Shown in pieces: positions 56,536-64,000 of a DNA stretch of 64,000 bases. The notes beneath the pieces were generated by a model. It was not told the DNA's origin. It saw nothing but the letters and a program-made list of their open reading frames with translations, and did not search any database. Each line of letters starts with the position of its first letter. The stretch's first letter is position 1. Source of the stretch: Tolypeutes matacus (taxonomy: Eukaryota; Chordata; Mammalia; Cingulata; Chlamyphoridae); assembly GCA_026826555.1 (NCBI GenBank), contig JAKSZT010054399.1:2228781-2292780 (forward strand). Reading direction: 5' to 3'. Both the position numbers and the translations under genes were made by a program.

Positions 56536-57787
56536 AACGTTGTGGCTCCCTCTAAGCTGCCCCAACCACTTCTTCCAGGAGAAGAGCAGGTCATCAGCAT
56601 GGAGGAGCTGTTCCGCATGACCCCAGCCAGGGAGCATGCCATGCCTTCCTTCCTGTCAGACACACCTGTACCTCGTGGCAGAGGAAAAGAAAAGTTGTGA
56701 ACAAAAGTCTAAAAGTTTGCCCTTATTTTTACAAATTAATGGGTATGGAAGGACCAGGATCAGAATCCAGTCAATGTGCTTTACTTCAGGATTTCCCATA
56801 GGAGGCTTCGGAGAACGCTGGATCCCAGGGATATTCAAAATAGGGGCTTGCAAGTCAACTAAGTTTGAGAAATAGATTTAAATAGACTTCATTTCTTCAG
56901 GTTTACTCACGCATGCCCTGATTCTCTAGTACGCCAAAAATTATTTGGCTACCAAAGCCTCTCCACCCAACCCCCCAAAAGTAGCATTTCTCAGAATATA
57001 CTACCTTCTTCATTTGATTTTTGTTTGAGTCTTTGAGTGCAGGGGATAGTTTTCTATAGGAATAAATTTTCACTACTTAAAGAAAAGTAAACTATACAAA
57101 TGTATAGGGCAAAATATGAAAGTTTATTTATTTTTACTAGCTCAGAGAAACTGAAAAGGGCAATTATCCTAATCCTCTGAGGTTTCGACTAGAGAAACTC
57201 ATGGAATTTCAAATTGGAAGCTGAGCGGAACAATGTCTTTATTACAAAGTGTATAACAAAAACTAGTGTCGCTTTTGAAGAAAACACCTTGTTTTATTTT
57301 TACTATCAATAAAGATTCTGTGAAAATATGGGAGGGAAAGTCCAGAGAAGCTACCTAATAAAGCAAGTTAGCAAAATGGAAATGACTTGAACTAGAATTT
57401 AAATGTAGTTTTGATTACATTAAATTATTCTGATTACATCCTTTTCCTTGTCATATCAAAAAAAGATTAGATGAACTCCCTAAAATGTCTGGGTTATTAA
57501 GCGTCTGCGAAAGAGCTCCTGAGGAGAGCCCTTTAAGAAAAAAGTATTACACTGTAAATCCGATTTAACTCTCTTAGATCTATTTGTGCACAGATTTGGA
57601 TTACTACAGGAAGAGAGCATTAAGAATATTGTGTTTCCCCAGTCGGTCGAAGTATTAAACTGCTGGGATTGGTCATTTTTCTTTTTCTGCTTGCTGGATT
57701 TTCTGTTCTATGTTCACGCTACTTTTCAAAAGGGAAAATACTGACATATTACATTTGTTGAGAAAATATAGAGTATTAAATACTTAC
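56536..57787. other. Unannotated sequence
   Basis: No repeat or exon is recognised. The part from about 57480 to 57720 is unusually free of low-complexity sequence and directly adjoins the candidate exon on its downstream side (minus strand). Confidence 0.45.
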
Positions 57788-57871
57788 TTTAGAGGGGAAA
57801 AAAGTTTCCACTCTCTTGCCAACTCCAGTAGAAGAGCAAAGGGCTGGCGGGAGCACTGTGTGGCAAGGATT
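57788..57871 (-). other. Candidate 84-nt exon (splice-site pair only)
   Basis: Read on the minus strand, the acceptor side is CTTCTCCTAACTCCTTTGCAG, with a pyrimidine tract and a CTAAC branch-point-like word. The donor side is TCTAAA followed by GTAAGTATTT. The segment between is 84 nt, a multiple of three, and two of three minus frames are open throughout. An upstream acceptor (TGTTAATTTTTCAG, ending at plus 58041) would give a 253-nt version. No protein family is recognised, so it could be an untranslated or lncRNA exon, or chance. Confidence 0.2.
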
Positions 57872-59403
57872 CTGCAAAGGAGTTAGGAGAAGCCAGGACT
57901 TGCCAAGGCCGTGGCACAGACAAGGATGAAGCATACAGACCATCCCCCGTGAGGAGGTACAGAACTTCCCTAAGACCGAAAATTTCCCTCTTAAGACTGT
58001 GTCTCATAAAAGCATAAGCAAAACGGTAAATAGATGGTGGCTGAAAAATTAACATCAGGTTGAGAGCAAACCTACTGAGATCCTTTAGTTCACAAGTACA
58101 TACCAGAAACTGGAGGAATTCAGAGATTGAGAGCGTCACTCAAACCGGAAGTGGGTGCTTCAAGGATAGGGATGGTCAGTGTGTGAGCAGGAGACCAAGA
58201 GAAAAGCAAAAGGCCAAGGCATACAGCTTGGCTATGTAAACCGAAAGGGAAAGTAAAATTTAAAAAAACAACACCTTTTACAACAGCATTAAAAATCATT
58301 TAATGATCAACATCTGTAAGGGGCTGGGAAAGTACAAGAAGAGCCTGGAACAGCTTGCTGTGCCAGAAAATAAAGAAGTGCTCGAAGAATGATGGGTACA
58401 TGTTAGAAGGCCCCAAGGGGCAGCTAACAGGCTCCCCTCTTCTTTGACAATTGTACTACGGATTTATAAGAGCATATCCTCATTTTTTAGGAAATACACA
58501 CTGCAAAGTGCTCAGGGGTAAAGAGGCATTACATCTGCAACTTACTCTTGCACGGTTCAGAATTTTTAAGTTATGTATGTGGGCAGAGGAAGAGAGCAAC
58601 ACAGAGGAGGATGAAGAATATGATAACACGAAAATAATGAAATGTTAGTATTTGGGAAATTCTTAGCACCATTTTTGAAAATTTTCTAATAAATCTGAAA
58701 TAAGTTTTTAAAAATACCACAAACTGAGAAAGAAAAAAAAAACCTGAAGAAGGGGAAAAACTGTCACCTATAAATCAGAGATGTGGAAGGATTTGGGAGT
58801 ATCACTAGTTTATATTGAGTCACTGTTGCTGTCTTTAACAAAACCTTTGAGCCCAAATGATTCCATTAGAACATACACTATAAATGTCCAACTTATAACA
58901 AAAAAAGAATAAAAAATTATAACCATTTCCTTCAAAATAGTAAAAATTTTACTGACAAGGCCACTTGTATAAAAACTGTTTCTTTTGTAGGCTATTTAAA
59001 AGACAAAGGGAAACTTTTCTTTTTGGAATAAAAAGCAGCAAGAACAGAAAATGGAGATGGTTGGGGGAAAAAATGAGGTTCTAGCCTGGTGCAGGCATGC
59101 AGATGTGGTCCTTCTGCCCCGTTGGCAGTTGCCAGGTATCCAGAGGGCTCGGGATGTGCGCCACCCCACGGTTGACCCCCATTCCCGCTTTGAAAAGCGT
59201 AAACAATTCATTGATTCTTGAATATCAACAGGACCAAATTGCTCCAGCCTCATCAACCTCCAGGCCCTGCGCATCGACCTCTGCAAGCCAGCAAATGTAC
59301 ACAATGACACACATGCTTGTGCACACAATCATGCACATGCACCCCTGCACACATACGCACACGCGCTCCTATGGGCCCATGTGCTTTCACTCCTTTTCTC
59401 CCC
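57872..59403. other. Unannotated sequence
   Basis: A (CACA)/(TGCAC)-type low-complexity patch lies at about 59295-59370. No recognised repeat family. Confidence 0.5.
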
Positions 59404-59665
59404 TTTGCCTGCAATGTTCTTTCTCATCCTACTTGCAAGCCCAGCCTTTTACACAGATAACTTCTACCCATCCTTTAATAGAAACTGCCTTCCTCCAGAA
59501 AACTTTTCCTGACCCTAAATAGGTTAATAAGGAAGCTGCCAAAATGGCACTCACTGTATTATAATCATTAGTTTGTGTACCTGTCTCCCAGGCTAGTCTA
59601 TGAGATCCTTATGATAAGGGACAGATTCACTGGTAAATACTAAGAATTCAATGTTTGCTGAATAC
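59404..59665 (+). repeat. L2 3' region fossil
   Basis: 'GCCTTCCTCCAGAAAACTTTTCCTGACCC', 'CACTGTATTATAATCATTAGTTTGTGTACCTGTCTCCCAGGCTAGTCTATGAGATCCTTATGATAAGGGACAG' and 'AATTCAATGTTTGCTGAATACTT' match the L2 3' end in order. Confidence 0.75.
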
Positions 59666-60445
59666 TTATCCAAAGCATTTACAATGTTCATACAAAAGTA
59701 CTGCCCACTAATTACCAAATATTTGCCCCTCCAAGGAACTAGCATTATTTGCAAATGAACGGTAAATAATCTATAATCAGAAAAATCTACCAACAAGTTC
59801 ACAATTTTGGTAAGAAAAATAAAGAAGGGTTATCCTTTAGAATGTGGCCATTTTACCTTGAATTCGCACTGCATAACAAAGAACCACATGGGCTCTGTAG
59901 GGGGGAAAAACCAGGTAGACCTAAATGCAGCCACAAAGCACAAAGGTTAGTGACACTGTGGCCCACCCCAGGCCCAGGACTCAACTGCAGATGGGCACAG
60001 GTGGGCACCAAAGGCTTCCGGCCCTGGAGATGGAAAGGCCCTCTACACTTCCCTCCCCTCTGAAAGGGAGGTCATCTACTTGAAAACTCCTATCCATTTG
60101 TGGGCAAAAAATAAGGAATTAACTTTCTTTAAATAATTCCATTTCTTGTATTATTTTAGGGATACACAACTTTCAAAAACAAACTTGCCAAAATTTGAAG
60201 GCAAATGGCAGTCATATGTGGGTGCACCAGTAAACTTTTTAAATTTGTCATTACATATGAAAATTTTCTAAAATGGTGTCCTGCCTAGAAATAAGAAAAA
60301 TATATATATAATTTACACTTCCAGGTGACTCTGGATTTCCTAATTTTTATATTCAAATATTATAGTCGGACCTGGGCAACTGTAGTGAAACAAAACCTTC
60401 ACCCTTGTGGGGAGCTTTAGTATACTGTAATATTACAACATTACA
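59666..60445. other. Unannotated sequence
   Basis: No supported feature. (AT)n-rich at about 60299-60311. Confidence 0.5.
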
Positions 60446-61090
60446 GTTGTGATTAATAATTTGGCAAGAGGTTTAAAATGCCCGTTTCCACTGACCCAAG
60501 AATTCCATATTTGGTCATCTATGCAAAGGAAACAATCCTAGATTGATAAAAAGTTTAATGCATAAAAGTGGTCATAGTTGTGCAGAGTAATTAAAATTCA
60601 AAACAATTAAAAATCTACAAATAGAGTGGAATGGTAAAACTGGAGTTGGGCATTCTCTAAGATTACACGCCAATTAAAATGTTTACTATGATAAAAAAAG
60701 GTGGGATGTGTAAGCCACACAAAGAACAAATACAGAAATAAGCTTTATTACACAGGACTGGCAAACTAAGGGAAGACCTAAGTGAAGGATCTGTTTTCAA
60801 AAAGGAAGAGTCAATGATGAGGTGGTTAAAAAAAAAAAAAAGATTATGGAATGTAGTAACATGAGGAAATGCTTATGATAATATCCAATAAACAATGTAG
60901 AAACAAAATTGTGTATATATATAGGATTATAAAAATATTTGTATAGAGCTGTAACAAAAATACAGCAAAATGTTTACAACAGTTGTGTGGGGGCAGTGAA
61001 ACTATGGGTAACTATTTTCTTTTCTGCCTTTCTGTGGTTTCTGTATTGCTACTTTCATAATGGGGGGGGACAGTATTTTAAAAATACGCA
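60446..61090 (+). mobile_element. Old L1/HAL1-type 3' end
   Basis: 'CTGACCCAAGAATTCCATATTTGG', 'AGTAACATGAGGAAATGCTTATGATAATATCC', 'AACAGTTGTGTGGGGGCAGTGAAACTATGGG', 'CTTTCTGTGGTTTCTGTATTGCTACTTTCATAATGG' follow the 3' end of old L1M/HAL1 elements ('gaaaatgctcatgatataatg', 'ctgtattttccaaattttct'). Confidence 0.6.
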
Positions 61091-61619
61091 TGTATTCTCT
61101 GTGCAGGAGGGTGTGTCCTACAACTAAAATGGACTGTCTAGTTGCCAGTTCAGTACACTGTACCAGACCACAACGATCTGGGGAGTCACAGGCTCTGCTA
61201 CATCCTTCATCTGCAAAGTCAGTGCTCCTCCTGGAATCTAAGAAATCCCCCCTTCTTCACTTAAAAAACTGCTGCAGCAGCTCTTGGTACAGGCTGAGAA
61301 ACCAGATTACTTAAGTCACTGAGAACTGCAGGTAAAAACAGCAGATTCTGCCTGTAACAACAACTTCAAATTCCACTGTTACAGAAAGTAAGGTTTTCCA
61401 CATGGCAGAACCAAAACTTCACAAAGATGAATAAAGGAGCATTTTCAGCCTACGAGTAGAGGACAAACACTTTAACCAAGATGTTAGTAACTGTACAAGC
61501 TCAATGGAACATAAATTTTTAAAATATTTTTAAACTCATCCAAAAACTATTCACTGATTCATCTCAAGTTTGATTCTGGCCAGATACTAAGTTTACAAAC
61601 CACTTAAAGAAAGCGGTAA
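61091..61619. other. Unannotated sequence
   Basis: No supported feature. Confidence 0.5.
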
Positions 61620-61740
61620 GACTGTACACTCGGAAGAATGGCTTAAGTTAAAAATACTGACAATACTAAGAGTTTGCACAGATGTGGAAAATACAAAATG
61701 GCACCAGCCCTTTGGAAAACTGTTTGGAAAGTTATATACA
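61620..61740 (+). mobile_element. Old L1 3' fragment, left part
   Basis: 'GAGTTTGCACAGATGTGGAAAATACAAAATGGCACCAGCCCTTTGGAAAACTGTTTGG' is L1 late-ORF2 text. It is split by a SINE and resumes at 61951. Confidence 0.65.
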
Positions 61741-61950
61741 GGGAAGCGGCTGTGACTCAATCAGTAGGGCTCCCGTTTACCATATGGGAGGCCCCGGGTT
61801 CGGTTCCCGGGGCCTCCTGGTGAAGGCAAGCCCGCCCGCACGGCGTGGTTAGCTGACCCAGCGAGCACAAGCAGCAAGGGGGGGATAAATGAATAAATAA
61901 ATAAAATCTTTTAAAAAAAAGTATATATATATATATTAAAAAAAAAAAAA
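61741..61950 (+). mobile_element. Very young DAS-type SINE inserted in L1
   Basis: A near-consensus long-tail monomer (one visible head change, CTGTGACTC for CTGTGGCTC), with (AAAT)n, an A-run, (TA)n and a second A-run at its 3' end. Perfect target duplication GAAAGTTATATACA lies at 61727-61740 and 61951-61964. The intact head, B box and perfect duplication indicate recent insertion. Confidence 0.97.
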
Positions 61951-62430
61951 GAAAGTTATATACAGACTTGATTTATGACCTAGAAATTCTACACTTAAGT
62001 ATTTACTCAAGAAAAATACAAAGCTGTCTCTAGACAAAGACATGAACACAAATGTTTACAGCAACTTTATTCCTAACAGCCAAAAACTGGCAACAACCCA
62101 AAAGTTCACCAGCCACTAAATGGATAAACAAACTGTTATATTTATCTTAAGGAATAGTACTCAGCAATCAAAAGGAATGCACTGCTGCTGATAAACACAA
62201 CAACATGAATGAATAACAAAACATTATGCTGAAAAGCAATGAGTAACCATTCTCCATAGTGACAGATACAGTGGCTGGAAGAAAGGATTGCCCGAATAAG
62301 CAGCATAAGGGTCTGATGGAAATATTTTGTATCTTGATAGGTTGGTGGTTACAAGGGGATGTATGATTGTCAAAACCCCAAGAACTGTATACTTGAAACA
62401 AGTGCACTTCATTGTAATTATACCAACAGA
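61951..62430 (+). mobile_element. Old L1 3' fragment, right part
   Basis: 'GACCTAGAAATTCTACACTTAAGTATTTACTCAAG', 'ACAGCAACTTTATTCCTAACAGCCAAAAACTGGCAACAACCC', 'AAATATTTTGTATCTTGATAGGTTGGTGGTTAC' and 'ACTGTATACTTGAAACAAGTGCACTTCATTG' complete the L1. Confidence 0.75.
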
Positions 62431-63340
62431 AGTTTGCTAAATGACTATTAACAAAATTTAAGAATCTTCTCTCTCCTCCTTTCCATCAAGATAGGTGGCT
62501 CACTGGCTTATAGAATTATTATCCCAAATTTTCAACATTTGTAAGGGTAGAAAGACTGACTATATAAGATAAAATATAAGATTTTGTTTTTAGAGTTTTA
62601 TCACCCAAGAGACTGTGTCTTAAATACACCATGCATTAATCACTCCTCCTCCTTCCTGTTGCTCACCTTAATCCTTCCCTCTGGACTCACCCTTCTGTTG
62701 GAGGAAACCGTGAACACTTCTTAAAGGCTCAGCTCAAGTGCCACCTCAATGAAGTGAGCAGTCACTGGGTTTTGCCAGCCCCAGTCAGGATCACTTATTA
62801 GTCTATGAAAACAACTGTTCCCAATGCAAGTGTCCCAGGTGAGGACACCTCTCTGGCCTCTCTCCTCCTCCTCCTCCATGGCTTGGACCACCAACCCCGC
62901 TCCATGCCCAAGCCCCAACTCTTACTGTGGGCTGGCTATCAACTAATACTGGGCTTAAGGGATCCATAATGAGCCAAACCTGCTGAACCATCAGCCCACT
63001 GGACTGTGTCCCAAGCATCCAGTCGGCTCAGAGGACCTTCTCCTCCCCTCCAAACCCACTGCCTTTACGATCTTCCCTTACCTGTCTTCCCCCCATCTGG
63101 AAAGCAAAATTCAAATCCAATTCACCTTAGTAATAACTCCACAGAACCTAGATAAACCCTACAGTAAGTTCTCCACGAACTGTAAAGGGGAGAAAAATAT
63201 TTAGGTAGGAACTAAAATGGGGCCCTAGAAGGAAATCCCCCTCATTTTTGCAAATGAACAAGCCAGGGTCCATATAAGTTAGGTATTCATATATTTGATT
63301 ACGAAGACTGGGATTTTCACACCACCTTTTCTTAACGAGT
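62431..63340. other. Unannotated sequence
   Basis: (CTC)n-like run at about 62858-62876. No gene or clear repeat. Confidence 0.5.
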
Positions 63341-63344
63341 ACCT

Positions 63345-63615
63345 CTGATAACTGTGCTGGGTACTGGGGGCTCAAGAATAAACAGGACAGAAACAGTACC
63401 TGCTCCCCTGGTGCTCACAAAGTCTATTGGGGAAACGTGTATATACAAATAATTTAATGAATGTGCTGCAGATGAGTAGTGGGGGGCTGCTATTGGCAAT
63501 AGCCAGGAGAGGCCTCCTTGAGGGTATGACACTCAAACTGAGGCCTGAGGAGCTGCCTGAGAAGAGCATTCCAGGCCAAAGGCACAGGCAGCAGGAGAAA
63601 GGAATCCAGTCAGCT
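63345..63615 (-). repeat. L2 3' region fossil, reverse orientation
   Basis: 'AACTGTGCTGGGTACTGGGGGCTCAAGAATAAACAGGACAG', 'GGTGCTCACAAAGTCTATTGGGGAAAC', 'CTCAAACTGAGGCCTGAGGAGC', 'AGAGCATTCCAGGCCAAAGGCACAGGCAGC' follow the reverse L2 order. Confidence 0.75.
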
Positions 63616-63626
63616 CAAGACTCACG

Positions 63627-63875
63627 GAGGTGGTTCTTCAATCTGTGAACTTGGAAGGTAAAACAATTACATGTTCATTTTCACTAATCTCTAACTGAAA
63701 TTTAGTATTTTCTAAAACTATGTATGTGGGCAACAAACCAGAGATCACAGTACCTGTGAGTTTGACATCAATAAAAATAAAATATTCTTCTATCCCATTG
63801 CAGTGGTTGCAGATAAACTGAAAGACTGTTTATTCTCATGACTACTCTGAAATTATAGTAATTAGACCCACCATT
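63627..63875. mobile_element. hAT-type element, third copy
   Basis: It begins near GGTTCTTCAATCTGTGAACTTGG and shares 'TTTTCACTAATCTCTAACTGAAATTTAG' and later 'GAAATTATAGTAATTAG' with the family of 13183-13527. It is more diverged, and the right terminus is not evident. Confidence 0.6.
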
Positions 63876-64000
63876 AGAGCTTGTTATTTAGTAAAGGATA
63901 AAGAAGCACATATTACCATATCACAAATGAGCTTAATATTTTGATGACTATATTCCAATGTAATTGTTTCCCTTTGTAATCTTGTGTATTTGAAGCCATT
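63876..64000. other. Unannotated window end
   Basis: AT-rich, with no recognised feature before the window ends. Confidence 0.5.

Overview
This window is vertebrate nuclear DNA, almost certainly from an armadillo (Xenarthra, probably Dasypus). The diagnosis rests on about 20 copies of a tRNA-derived SINE. Each has an A-box-like head, a strong B box (GGTTCGATTCC type), a CCTCCTGGTGAAGGCAAG-type linker and a tail reading GAGCACAAGCAGCAAGGGGG followed by (AAAT)n. This is the armadillo DAS-SINE architecture. Ancient mammalian L2, MIR, hAT and LTR fossils support placental-mammal DNA. Base composition is AT-rich, without a CpG island, rRNA gene, functional tRNA gene or CRISPR array.

I found no confident protein-coding gene. 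The long open frames lie inside repeats or low-complexity sequence, or lack splice sites and recognisable domains. The window reads as an intron or an intergenic region. The best exon candidate is an 84-nt minus-strand segment (57788-57871) with a good acceptor and a GTAAGT donor. Of 20 SINE copies, 18 lie on the + strand, as do all L1 pieces I could orient. That skew would fit a host gene transcribed from the minus strand, but I could not rule out reading bias.

Layout: 1-9.3 kb holds an L2 fossil, hAT fragments, an L1 tail with a SINE stacked on its target site, a complete solo LTR with 5-bp target duplication, and an L1 3' end. At 9.3-19.3 kb are a young SINE, a hAT element with 8-bp target duplication, a broken L1 ORF2 (reverse transcriptase region) split by a dimeric SINE, and two SINE clusters. 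At 21.6-26.5 kb is the densest retroposon cluster, including two SINEs at one target site and an L1 carrying both a retroposed LTR-like tail and a dimeric SINE. At 26.5-46.4 kb are quieter DNA, MIR/L2 fossils, two hAT elements, an L1 split by a shortened SINE, young SINEs, a GT microsatellite and an LTR. At 46.4-64 kb are long stretches without recognisable elements, a locally duplicated 110-bp segment flanked by a 21-bp direct repeat, an LTR, the candidate exon, and two L1 3' ends, one split by a very young SINE.

No new multi-gene system is visible. The interest lies in retroposition: serial insertion into a target site re-created by an earlier insertion, dimeric and nested SINEs, a retroposed LTR-terminated transcript, and a locally copied insertion. 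All family names come from recognition by eye, not from a database search.
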